From assembly GCA_963678675.1 (NCBI GenBank), contig OY783198.1, positions 5,337,001 to 5,401,000 on the forward strand: DNA of 64,000 bases, in the 5' to 3' direction. The notes beneath the pieces are model-generated. The model was not told the DNA's origin and searched no databases. It was given only the letters and a program-made list of their open reading frames with translations. This DNA is from Xiphydria camelus (Eukaryota; Arthropoda; Insecta; Hymenoptera; Xiphydriidae). Position numbers and translations under genes: made by a program. This document shows, piece after piece, positions 47,141 to 58,051 of this stretch (positions are counted from its first letter, which is position 1; each line of letters begins with the position of its first letter).

Positions 47141-47612
47141 ACGCGTCACCCTCGAGCGAGCTCGAAAGCCCGCGGAATCATCCTCCCGTATCAAGAGAAG
47201 GCCGTCTCTGTAACGCGGGGGAGCGACGATTGAAAATGATCGCGACACAACGCGCGGCTCCATGAGAGAGGCGAGATATAAACACTCTCTCTCCGAAATA
47301 CAGAGAGGAATATATACGCTCGAGGGTCGAGGACAGGAACACAGGGCACCCCCGGGATTACAGGGATTACACAGAGATTGAATCACTTCCCACCCACCCT
47401 CTAACTACGGATGCCTAAATGCGCCCGTCCCGTGAGCCATCCCCTTAATCATCATGTCTTTACCAGAGGCCGTTACCGCACTTCCGATTGTCGATGATCT
47501 ATGGACGGCCTGTGCGACGATTCGCGGCGAGCGGATTATTAATTATTGCGAATCGATGTGCGGTTTGCGATTCTATATCGATTGTCGTGTATTTGCCCTA
47601 CTTCGGTGTAAT
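47141..47612. other. Spacer
   Basis: No supported gene. Confidence 0.4.
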
Positions 47613-47808
47613 ATACGGGGTGTATCGGATACGGAATCCACAGCGCTATTCTTTGATAAAATATGGGCGAAAAAGTCCTGAGAAATTTTTCTCCCGCGCG
47701 CATAGTTTTAAAGTTATAATTAATTGCTCGGGACTCTTTCGCTTGTATTTCATCAAGGACCAGCTTGTGTGGAATCCGTGGACGCCGTATCTGATACAAC
47801 CTGTATAC
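47613..47808. mobile_element. MITE X
   Basis: TATACGGGGTGTATCGGATA and CGGAATCCAC at left pair with GTGGAATCCG and TATCTGATACAACCTGTATA at right; inner AAAATATGGGCGAAAAAGTC also pairs with GGACTCTTTCGCTTGTATTT. It runs through a 228-codon frame (47488-48174), which is therefore not a gene. Confidence 0.78.
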
Positions 47809-48985
47809 CGTGTATGCCCTCCAATCTCATCGTCCACGACAACGTCGATTCCTTTTATCAAAAAGAATACCCGGAGAAAACAACGCGACGCGGTCTTTCC
47901 TGTAAAGTACATATCAACGTCGCTCGAAAATTCCACGACGCGGCGCAGTTCCGATTATTCGATAAAACGTTACGTGCGTCCCGCCATCATTCACTCGAAC
48001 GAGGCGCGTAAAAGCTTTCTTTCGGAGCCCGACACGCGATGCCACACGATCCTTCTTCCTCCGAAACCGTATCGCCGCCGCGAAGAGCGTCGTGAATTTC
48101 ACGCGACCTTCGGTCAATTATGCCCGGGCTACAATGGAGACTCCACCTCGAAGCCGGCTCGAAACAAACTCTGAAAGGATATTCCCACCCCTAATCAACT
48201 CCCGTTTAATAAAACTCGGGCAGGGCCGCAACCCCGAATCCACCCCACGTGCCGCCCCCGACCCCGAGCTAATCTGACTTTGATTAAAGTTTTAGCGACA
48301 CCTAAAAGGGTGGTAACCGATAGGACGCACGGCACGGACGGCGTGTAAGTCGATTTTTATTACGGTTCTCGCATATAAATTAACCATAAGCCCAACGCGG
48401 CATCACGGTAAAAGGCTTATCGACGCCTACGGATTAAAGTAATAAAATTCTTCAGGCATCGGAAGATGTCCGCCGCGGCGCGTGTAAAATCGAGCCGACG
48501 GCGATACGAAAATTCGTCGTGTCCTACCTTGCAGCGATGTGGCAACGAGTAATTTACGCCCAGGACGACCCACTCGACTGCTGCGTCAGGCACTGGCACA
48601 TTAGACACCGTTAACGACGCGAAAATTAACTGAAATTCGCGTAGAATTGCGTAAAAGAAACTTCGCAAACACCGTACGTTTTTGACCGGAACTGAAATTC
48701 AGGACTGCGGTAGTCGTTGCAACTAACAATTAAAATCTGCTCCGGTATGGCGGTGCCATCTGACGACGCGCGCGCGGAACGAAATTTACTCGAAAGTGCC
48801 CAACACTCGATCGTTACTTGTACGGTAGGTACTTCAACACGAATGGTACCCACACACATAATTATTCTTATAAGGAATAATTCCCACGAAAAGACATGTT
48901 TTTTACGCTTCATTCGGCAGTTTCATTTATTTATCGCTAAATACAGCATGTCCCAGGCAGCACCGCACAGTTACCTACAGGGACC
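47809..48985. other. Spacer
   Basis: No supported gene. Confidence 0.4.
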
Positions 48986-49305
48986 TTGAAATTTACCTTC
49001 GGCCGGACTTGGTCGGTACTCGAGTCATTTACCGGTAGAAGTCGCGAGTCGGTATAGTTACCTATAGAGTTGGTGTCAATTACCATTCGGGAGATCGATC
49101 TACCATAGGTAATCTCAAAATCGTGAATTTGTGAATTAATTCACATAATTATGGTGAGTAATTTCCATTATTCACAAATTCACGATGTCGAGGTTAGACA
49201 CTTCGATCTCCCGAATTGATACCAACTCTAACTACCGACTCGACTTCTACCGGTATTAAATGATTCAAGTACCGGACCAAAAGCCTGCCCGAAGGTAAAT
49301 TTCAA
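48986..49305. mobile_element. Foldback L
   Basis: TTGAAATTTACCTTCGG pairs with CCGAAGGTAAATTTCAA; inner arms TTACCGGTAGAAGTCG / CGACTTCTACCGGTA, ATTCGGGAGATCGA / TCGATCTCCCGAAT and TCGTGAATTTGTGAAT / ATTCACAAATTCACGA. About 320 bases. Confidence 0.88.
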
Positions 49306-49370
49306 ACTGGTACAGAGCGGGACATACGGTAATAAGCTTGATTCGCGTTTGAGTGCAAACATGTACGGTA

Positions 49371-49824
49371 CAGGGGGGCAATTCTCGACACATGAGAAAT
49401 GATTTCGTGAACGGAATTATTATTTCGTTTAAGAAATTTTGTACACGGAATTTTTTTTCCCATACGCGAAACTCCTTCGTTAACGAAATTACTTTTTTCG
49501 TTGACGAAATTGTCATTCGTCGTTCTCGCTGTTTTCGTCAACGATTGTTGTTTGGTATTTGTATGCCGGTGAGTTGCATGACGAGGTGGTGGGCCGATGC
49601 GACGGGTCGTTGCTAAGTGATTAAACGATATTCTAAAAAGAAGACGTCGCTAAGGGATGTAAAGACATTTTTCGTGTGAGAAAATTAATTTCGCGTTGAC
49701 GAGATCTATCTTGGAAGGGATATTCGAGTCGTTAACGAAAGTGATCGACGAAATTTTACATCCGTTAACGAAAAATATTTCGTCCACGAAAAGCATTTCC
49801 CACGCGTCGAGAATAGCACCCCAG
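49371..49824. mobile_element. Family S foldback, complete (S2)
   Basis: Left end CAGGGGGGCAATTCTCGACA, right end GTCGAGAATAGCACCCCAG. Arms of about 130 bases rich in TTCGTTAACGAAA words pair imperfectly. The centre has GGGCCGATGCGACGGGTCGT, shared with S1 at 1449. Ends of the CAGGGGTGC type occur in hAT-like MITEs, but I see no clean 8-base target duplication. Confidence 0.8.
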
Positions 49825-50068
49825 GGAATGATCGCGGTTTCCGCGATATACAGAGTGATGCACTTGGTATCTACCGAACGGATGGTTGCCATCGATTAGG
49901 CGCATCGTTACCGACCGAGCAGCTGTGCCTGACGAAAGGCATCCGTGAAACCTATTTACAGCAGGGTAGAAAATGTATCGCCCTGTGTGTACAATCGTTC
50001 GACTGCAAATTGTCTCGCCAAATCGTAGCGCTCATTATTTAGTTCAGTTGTAATCAGAGACCCTCGTA
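49825..50068. other. Short spacer at the composition change
   Basis: From here on GC content and CpG density fall. Nothing recognised. Confidence 0.4.
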
Positions 50069-50756
50069 TCAGCAGAATTCAAAATTAAATATAATACTCG
50101 TAAAATCGGTGCGCGTATATGTTATTAATAATTGACTATTTCATTTCATTTAAATAAGAGTATAAAATAGTATTAATTGAAGAAGAATCTATAGGTACTG
50201 AAATATCGAATATACTTTGAATACCATTATAGATAAATAAAGTTATATGAACTAATTTAGATAAAAATAAAGATCAGTTATATAAGCATGCATGCATACT
50301 TGTATGTGTAAGCATGCACGTGCATGAGCCATGATCAAAAACTCTCGCATTAGCAGAATTCAAAATTCAAAATAATAAAATCAGTGCGCGTATAATTAAT
50401 AATTGATCATTAGATTTAATTTGGATGAGACTATAAAATAGTGTTAATTGAAGAAGATTTAATATAGAGATGTCGAATATTTTAAATACTATTACAGAGA
50501 TGAATAAAGTTATATCAATTAATTTAGATAAAAATGAAGATCGATCAAATTTGCACGTCTACTTGCATGTACGTGTATGCACGCACATTCATGAGCTTTA
50601 ATCAAAGCCTCTCGCATTAGCAGAACTCAAAATTAAACAAGTAATAAAATCAATGCGCGTATAACTTAATAATTGACTGTTTGATTTAATTTGACAAAAA
50701 GTACAAAATAGTATTAATTCGAGAAGAATCAATACCGAAATATTGAATATACATAT

Positions 50757-51016
50757 GAAGGGCTGATTGGAAAAACGTGACAAGCCACAAAATCATTTTA
50801 TTGAGAAGACGAGCTTTGAAGTTCCAAAAAAATCTGTAAAATGCATATTTGATTAATATATAACCCCACAGTGTTCTTCACAGATGTATTCTAGTTCATA
50901 CATTAACGTCTAAAATCTTAAAGTATTAAAAAAAATGCAGGGGACTACTACAAAGTAAACTGTTTATTTTTGCACAGAGTGTGGCTTGTCACGTTTTTCC
51001 AATAAGCCCTTCATAT
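50757..51016. mobile_element. MITE U inside tandem unit 3
   Basis: TA-TGAAGGGCTGATTGGAAAAA and GTGACAAGCCAC at left; GTGGCTTGTCACG and TTTTTCCAATAAGCCCTTCA-TA at right. About 255 bases, TA on both sides; the interior is not palindromic. Confidence 0.88.
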
Positions 51017-51045
51017 AATACTTTGAATTCTATTAGGTAGGTATA

Positions 51046-51440
51046 GGTAGGATAAACCACCCAGTTATTGGACACTTAAGAATTTTACAAAATTTGAGAC
51101 AGTGTTATAAAGATATTTGTCTACCTAGAGATATGAGTGATGGCTTGTTTTAAAATTGAAAATATATTGGCTTTACATTCTAGTAACTTACAATTTTAAG
51201 TTGGAAAGAATATAATTTTCAACAATAAAAAACTGGGATCAAGTCAAAAAACTTAGTTATTGGACAATGTTGTTAGCTTTTGGAATACCTACTCAATCCA
51301 GTAATTGGACAGTCAAGAATCAGTAAGCCAGGTACGATTTTTGATAATATTTAGTTAAGTAAAAACTAGGAATTTTGTTCTCATTTCTTTAAATCAGACT
51401 ATCCAATAACTGCAAGGTATCCGATAACTTGGTGGTTTAC
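51046..51440. mobile_element. MITE V inside tandem unit 3
   Basis: TAGGATAAACCACCCAGTTA at left pairs with TAACTTGGTGGTTTACCCTA at right. The words AGTTATTGGACA or AGTAATTGGACA recur at 51062, 51254 and 51298 and inverted at 51410. Confidence 0.82.
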
Positions 51441-51535
51441 CCTAATAAATAAAGTTATACGAATCAATGTAAATAAAAATGAAGATCGATCGATATACAT
51501 ACACGGCTACTTACGAGAAACATATTCATGGTAAT

Positions 51536-52741
51536 ATTAGAAAGGAAAAAAGGATATATACAATACCGAAATTTAAGATTCACTTTGGAATCCAAGATCA
51601 TGGTCATCATCACATCATCATCCATTGAGAGATAATTCCAAATATTGTCATTTTTCAGTAATCCAATAGAAATCCGACATCCTCGATTTATAGATTCATC
51701 CTAAATTGAATTCGTTGAAAATAAGGTGCTACCCTGAAAAATTGCAGCGAGACCGATGAGTAGAGTGAAAAAATGACGAGCTGCGAACGATGTTTCTCGA
51801 CGAACTAGCATCATCGGAGAAACGTTCGTTAACAACTCCTTCGATTTCTCAAAGAAATACGTAGCCAAGTAACGATCGACATTTGTGAACATTTTTTAAC
51901 ACCAAATATGCAATTGCAACAGAAAACGAGCCACTTTCATTTACACACGCGTTGAAAAGATAAGGTATAATCCACGCGGTATACTGTAATAATATTTGAT
52001 GATTACAAAGAATTAAAGAACGTGTTAATGAAAGTCTTGTTAAATAATCAAAGGCAATTAAAGGCACTTGAGAAATTCGATAGATTTCTAATCAAATACA
52101 TATATGTAAATGCTACCATCTTGAATTGAAACGGAATGCTACGTATTTCTTGGCACAGATAAGGATCTCACGTGCGATATATTATATTCATGCTCTTGTA
52201 AAACTTTAATTTCGACAAATACAAGGAAAGCGATCGAATGAAAACTCTAGAAACTGAAGAAGCATTAAAATCAAATCCGACGATACAAAATACTTGGAAA
52301 TCTGAACGTGAGATTCCTGAATTAAAAAAAAATAAAATAGCATACGAATGACAACATGCACGGTGACGACACAATAACAATGCAATACACAAATGAATTC
52401 TCCTCTTCGGCGAATCGCCTCTTCGAGCAAAGCTCCCGAGAGAGAGAGAGAGAGATGACGTGTAGAATTTATTTTCAGGCTCGAACATTCCCTTTCAACG
52501 AAAGTCTCACGCGGATGAATAAAATTGCCATTCCACGTCAATCGATCGAATGTTCCCTTTAAATGTGAATCAATGAAAACTCCCACCGATTCCCAGTTAT
52601 AAAAATACAAGACTGGAGATTTCTCAGTTATAGAACTGAGAAGCAGTGGCTATTCGCCGATTGCCAGTGTTTTGCACAGATTCCGTTTCAAAGAGAGCGT
52701 CGATTGCAATCAAATGGAAATTCGTGTTCATCCGTGCGACG
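51536..52741. other. AT-rich spacer
   Basis: Apart from the small 63-codon frame listed separately, overlapping minus frames at 52168-52610 show no domain; (GA)n at 52440-52454. Confidence 0.4.
51701..51892 (-). CDS. Small hydrophobic ORF, unrecognised
   Basis: 63 codons on the minus strand starting at an ATG and ending TAG/TAA, with RHFFTLLIGLAAIFQG as a membrane-like segment near the C-terminus. It lies in AT-rich DNA without a neighbouring gene. I see no family match and no clear splice partners; it may be chance. Confidence 0.15.
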   Translation of the reverse strand: MFTNVDRYLATYFFEKSKELLTNVSPMMLVRRETSFAARHFFTLLIGLAAIFQGSTLFSTNSI

Positions 52742-52915
52742 CACTGAAAAAAAATGTGTTGAATTGATTTAAGTTGCATCGAATTATTTCAAGCATATAT
52801 GACTATTTTTGTGCAGTTGGAACAATTAGGCATTTTCTTCGTGTGATTAATATCAACTAATTTAAAGACAACTTAATCTTTTAACCACATTTTTTTTTCT
52901 CAGTGCGCTTCGAAT
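52742..52915. mobile_element. Short CACTGAAAA MITE
   Basis: CACTGAAAAAAAATGTGTTG at left and ACCACATTTTTTTTTCTCAG at right; about 174 bases; AGTTG / CAACT words near the centre pair. Most distal copy of the CACTG-type ends. Confidence 0.78.
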
Positions 52916-52923
52916 TATTTTGG

Positions 52924-53275
52924 TCCACCTTCGATTTCGACGAATCTGCGGAGACTCATCGAGATCGAAGTACGGACGCTTTACGAGACTTTCTCGCGAG
53001 CTAAATAATTCACTAGCCCAAACGACGACCTGCGATTCGCTGAATCGCAGTCCGTAAACGTTTGTGCACATTTGATTGAATCCTCGAGCCTTTTATCACT
53101 GCCACACTTCTTACTTCATTTTGAAATCTCCTCGATCCGCCTTCGATCTACACGAATCTCTAAAGATTCGTAAAGATAAAGAACGGACATTATCAGGGAT
53201 TTCCTTGCCAAGTAAATAAGCTCGAACGACGATCTGCGATCGTCAGAATCGCAGCTCGGAATTGTTCGAGCCAAT
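52924..53275. repeat. Diverged tandem duplication, period about 222
   Basis: CCACCTTCGATTTCGACGAATC ... CGACGACCTGCGATTC (from 52924) and CCGCCTTCGATCTACACGAATC ... CGACGATCTGCGATCG (from 53146) align with many changes. Confidence 0.7.
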
Positions 53276-54469
53276 TAACTTGGAGCCTTCGCGTTCACTT
53301 CGCGCACTTCTAAAAACACTTCGACGACTTAAATATTTCATTTTCGCGTGCGTCCGGGTCTAGAACCGCGGGCGCTTGCATTCGAATCCCGGATCCGGAA
53401 GAGCTTTCGCGCGTTATTCCGCGAAGGAACTTCCGGCCGGACCTGCCTACTTAAAACTAGACACACATTCGCTCCGAAAGACTATCCTACCTCCCTCGGC
53501 TATATTTAAAAAGATGCAACACATTCTCGCCAACACAATCATTCCACGAATTCCATTCATTCCACCCCGGTGCAAGGGCCTGCACTAGGGATAACGTCCC
53601 GGGACGCATCCGTCACCGGAGCTTGATCTACCTTTCATAATAAAACACACTTGATTAATGTACACTTACTGTTTGCGAAAGCTGAAAAAATATTTCATGA
53701 ATATGATTAGCAGTTTATTCATCTAAACGGGCTAAGGACTCTATTAAATTGTAGTATATGTACGATTTGTATAAAAATGTTGGAATATTGAAGTAAGAAG
53801 GAAATAAAAAGAAATGCTCATCTCAAAACTCTAATTTCAAACAGCAAACACAATAATGCAAGAATATTCAACAATATATATTTTAATTGTAAGCAATTCT
53901 TCGAATCAAAAGACTCGATTTAATATTGAAAACCCTGAGGCGTTCTCCGAGTAGAAGTAAAAATACTAAATAAAGACTTCTCGCAGGCTCGCATAAAACG
54001 TTTACTTCGACGCGGAGAACGACCTGACGCGCAAACTCTCATCGTTCCTCGATAAAATTCAATTCGACGAGTGTCTCTGACAATCTGAACGGCGAGAGGG
54101 AAATTTTTGTCAGCGAAGTCGGGGGGTCATCCGACTTCAAAACTAATTACGCGAGATCCAGAAAGATTTCTACCGAATATCGCGAAGGAAACAATGAGAG
54201 GCTAAACCTGAAATTATTGAAAGCATAGCGAGAAAGTCACGAGCCGAAACCGGTGAAGGCTTCGACTCGTGGTCACCGTGCACAGTTGTCGAAAGGATTG
54301 AAAATTACAACCAGCTTTCGGTGTCGGTTCGGACCAATCATCCTGCGACATGATCGAAAACCGGAGGGACTCAAAGACATACGAACCCCTCTGCGTGATT
54401 CCCTTCGTCGAGGCGATGGCGGCTTACTGACATCTTCTTGCACTGCCCCCGGAGATCCCTCCACATAGG
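53276..54469. other. Spacer with possible SINE-like fragment
   Basis: 53370-53640 has GCATTCGAATCCCGG, B-box-like but without a pairing T stem, and CCCCGGTGCAAGGGCCTGCA; this may be an old retroposon. No supported gene; the 54253-54468 frame is uncertain. Confidence 0.3.
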
Positions 54470-54563
54470 CCTATTCCACGAAAATCGGCTAACCAAAATG
54501 CTTGAATTTATTAATTACGATTTCTACGAAACGGACTACCGATTTAACGTGAAATAGGCCTAC
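54470..54563. repeat. Short inverted repeat
   Basis: ATAGGCCTATTCCACGAAAA at left and CGTGAAATAGGCCTA at right, 94 bases; AATCGG/CCGAT words pair inside. Confidence 0.65.
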
Positions 54564-56042
54564 TCTAGGAGACCGGCGGGACTTACGGCGGCCTCTTCTT
54601 TGAAGTCATCTGCTTCAGCCCCACATTTTGCATCCAACCATCCTTTTCAAAAAGACTGCGAATCTTCGAGGGCTATTCGCGAGGATTACCGATCTCGTCG
54701 GACGATCGAGACCTTTTGGTAAAAATAAAGAACGTATTATTGCGAATTGCAATGAGAAGGACTTCGCAGTCCCTATTTATTTCATTTTAGGGGAAATAAG
54801 GGAAATTTTGATAAAAAAGGAGATCTTCGAGAAATTGTAAACGTCGAGTGATTTTGAGAGATAACGACTTTTAAGATATATAATGAAATACTAATTTTTA
54901 TTCAATGAAGGAAGAATGTTTTTGTAACTTAAAAATGTATATCTCATGTTATGTGTAACCTAAATTTGAGTATCGCAATGTGATGGTGCTACACATACAC
55001 ATATTTTGGTCCAAAAAATCGATTTTTCAAAAGTGTTTTTATTTAATAGTAGAAAACAAACACTACATATTCCAAAAAATTTGAATCAAAAATTCGTAAA
55101 AGTGACCGAGTTACAAGTATATATATATACCTGACCTAGCGTTTTCAGGTCCGATCTACTTGAAACTTCAAACGCTGTTTTCTCACTACTTTTTCAAATG
55201 CGGTGCCAAATATATTTCAAAGACTACTGAATCGATGTTAATGTAAATTGTCTCAGTTGCTTTGTAAAGATTTTATCTCGTCCCTGACACTCATAAAAAT
55301 TTTTTTTAATTAATACTTTTTTCTTGGTAATCACAAAACCAGAACGAAATTACTTGAAAAATCACACTCGTAATTTAAACTGTTGTAAAATTGTTAATTA
55401 CAAATATTTCTCAAAACCACCGGTTACAAGAACGAGATTGAACCTTCTAGTTTAAGAATTTTCGTCATTTTTTGCTTTCAGATGAAATCCGAACGAGAAT
55501 TTTTTGGAACCGTAAAAGTCTTTCATAATACACCTTGCCGGATTCAATGGCCAATAGCTTGTAAACAACACAATATTTTTAAGTTTTTCTTTTTGATAAA
55601 TTTTGTTAAAAGTGTGTATTTATAATAACTTTTTATAAATGAGTGTTAAATAAATAAAATATATGAAAAGGAAAATGATTGAAAATAATACTTTTTTAGG
55701 CCGTCTAGGTGTATGTAGCACCCTAAGAAAAAGAAATCACCTGTTGAATCGAGTTTCGATCAGAAACATCAATTCAACTGGGTTGTTATATTTTAAACGA
55801 AATATTGATGCAGGTAGATAAAGTAGGAGTTGTAATAGCAACAAAAATTGATCATTAGGACTCATTCACGTAATATAAAACGATGTAATGACAAATTCAA
55901 TTGAAAAGCTGAATGATAAACGGTTTCAGAGGAAGAATATCAAACTATAGGGGAAAAGGGGGAAAATCGAGAGTTTTAGAGTGAACAGGGGGAAGCTTGA
56001 AAAAATAGAGGGAGAAAAGGGAATTCCTGTAGTAAAAAAGGC
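54564..56042. other. AT-rich spacer
   Basis: (TA)n of five units at 55121-55132. Nothing coding is supported. Confidence 0.4.
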
Positions 56043-56475
56043 ATAGATCCATTAAAAAAATCCTTTAGAAATCCCATACAATTCTTTACGGAAAATAATA
56101 TGATGTATATTTGAAACAGCAATTCCAGATACCCTACCCATTAAAAATTGAGAAGAATAGATATCGAAGTTTATTGGATTCTGTGCGTAGATGTAGAAAT
56201 AAGTAAAATCCCATAAAAATAAATGCCGTTTAAATGGTAATTACCCAATTAGTAATTACCAATAGAATTACGTTTATGTTGGTTATTACCAATGGAATGG
56301 CATTAATTTTTATGAAATTCAACTTGTTCTTACATATGCGCATAGAATCCCATACATTTCGATCAATCCTTTTCAGATTTTAATGGGCGGGTATCTGAAA
56401 TTGCTGTTTCAAATACGTATCATATTTCCATAAGAAATTTTGTGGGATTCCCCTATAGGAATTTATAAGGATCTG
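56043..56475. mobile_element. Foldback Y
   Basis: Arms near 190 bases: TTTGAAACAGCAATTCCAGA and ATCCCATAAAAATAAATGCC pair with TCTGAAATTGCTGTTTCAAA and GGCATTAATTTTTATGAAAT. Inner AATTACCAATAGAATT region forms the loop. Arms differ at many sites, so it is older than K or J. Confidence 0.85.
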
Positions 56476-57311
56476 TTGGTTCCTTTTTCAACAACAATAG
56501 AGAACATACCGCGTGAAGCCTGCAATTCTTTATGAAAAGTTTTCCTAGTTTTTATTTTCCCGAACGGAGAAAAATCTACGGAGTATCGTAGAACAGGCAT
56601 TCGTCTACGAGTATTATCTAAAATTTTTGCGGCAGGCCTATAGTGCGAGTGCGAGAGAGAGCGTCGACTCAGGGCTTTTGCTCTCTCTCTTTCTCTCTCT
56701 CGCACTCGTACGATTAGACCTGCGAGAAATTTCTTCGCTCTCATCATGATTTTCACCGCATCCGGAGGATCAATTCGTCGCGCGGTGTTATTTTCGAGCG
56801 ATTCGCACAACGCGGAGTATTCAGACGATTAAGATATTCGTTCCGTCGTCTCGGGAGAGAAAGAGAAATAATGTCTTTACCTTCTATCGTTGCTCCCACG
56901 GCGAGACGAGATTCCGAGCGGGTGAATTCGACGCTTCGGAAGCAGAGTGCGCCCGGAAAGTCTTCTGAATTTCTTCCCATTGGTTGTCGCAGACTTCTCA
57001 ATAAAGATTTGGCACGCGAAACCCAGTTTTAACGGCTTTAAGAGCGACTTTTTCCACTCACGGGGCGTAGCGTAGTTCCACTCCAGTCTCCTCTTCGCGT
57101 GCCGCCGTGCGCGTCTTGACGAGTTCGCGGGTTTTACCCGGCTACCGGCAAGGGCTCAGCGTTAGCCTCGAACCCAAAGCGCGTTGTCGAAAACTTTCAT
57201 ATGAGATTTTATGAATAATTCGATCTTCTAAGAGAGAATAAGCTACTTTAAATGAGATTTAATTATTAAATCTTGTATTTGACGTGAATCACTTAAAGAG
57301 TTAGTCCATGT
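56476..57311. other. Spacer with a CT/GA hairpin
   Basis: AGTGCGAGTGCGAGAGAGAG (56641) pairs with CTCTCTCTCGCACTCGTACG (56695). The 57000-57180 block is GC-rich. No supported gene. Confidence 0.45.
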
Positions 57312-57525
57312 ATTGCACTCAAAATTGAGAAAATTACAATAAATAATTCTTTGCAATTTGCACCCGCAAAATACCCTGATTGTTTAGACTCTATCTAGTA
57401 TAAAGATTACATGCTTCATTTTTATCGTTTTACTCACCATAATGCATTGCACTCAAAATTTAGAGAATTACAATAAACACTTCTTTGCAATTTACACCAG
57501 CGAAATATCCTGATTGTTCAAATAA
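57312..57525. repeat. Tandem pair, period about 134
   Basis: TGCACTCAAAATTGAGAAAA ... CCTGATTGTT at 57314 and TGCACTCAAAATTTAGAGAA ... CCTGATTGTT at 57448, about 80 shared bases each. Confidence 0.8.
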
Positions 57526-57540
57526 ACTATCTACCTAGGT

Positions 57541-58051
57541 AATTGTTATCATCGGCGAAAAACGATACTCGAAAGAGGTGTCGCGTTGAAAATTCTCTGG
57601 CAGTGCAGCGTAAAAATGACAGATGTCGCATTCAAGCTAGCTGTCAATTTACAATTCAATTGACAACTGGCCGAAAATTGAAAAAACGTGAAAACCGTGA
57701 ATAATACGCATTTCGTTAATTCTATCATCTTTTTTAAGAACTGCAAACATAAAAATCATTGTCCCTCGAATGAGGAGTAACGCGCTTCGCCTGACGATAC
57801 TCGACTCCGGTACTATTAGATTATTTATCAATAATCACTGTTCGCGCTTTCATTTTCCTTGTCCGATACAGACTACAATTTGTCATGACAAAATGTAGAA
57901 CGATGTCTTACAAATGACATTAGAGCTGCAATTGTACGAATGTCTGATGCGTTAAAATGATATCGCGATATGCTCCTTTTTTTAACCTAAAAATCAAAGG
58001 AGCATGAGTGCTTTATTTCAATATTAAACGACATTAACCTTACTCGAAAAA
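57541..58051. other. 5' flank of PIGZ
   Basis: Upstream and presumed 5' UTR region. No TATA box or initiator can be assigned with confidence. A short AAAGGAGCAT-type repeat lies near 57970-58005. Confidence 0.3.

Larger units (their letters stand above)
50071..51535. repeat. Tandem repeat of 267-281 bases, three units plus insertions
   Basis: AGCAGAATTCAAAATT starts units at 50071, 50352 and 50619. Each has TGCGCGTATA, AATAATTGA, ATAAAATAGT/GTATTAATT, GAAATATCGAATAT, AATAAAGTTATA and a CATGCA-rich end. Unit 3 is broken by insertions at 50757-51016 and 51046-51440 and resumes at 51445 (AATAAAGTTATACGAATCAA). Confidence 0.88.

Noticed and set aside
47488..48174. 228-codon plus-strand frame
   Set aside because: MITE X (47613-47808) runs through it, no domain is visible, and the composition changes along its length.
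49588..49899. Frames in the S repeat (ending near 1816 and 49899) as a duplicated small gene
   Set aside because: The same peptide-like reading appears at both S copies only because the repeat is shared; the arms are palindromic transposon sequence.
53385..53410. B-box-like GCATTCGAATCCC
   Set aside because: Flanks do not pair as a T stem, and no A box at the right distance; not a tRNA, possibly an old SINE piece.
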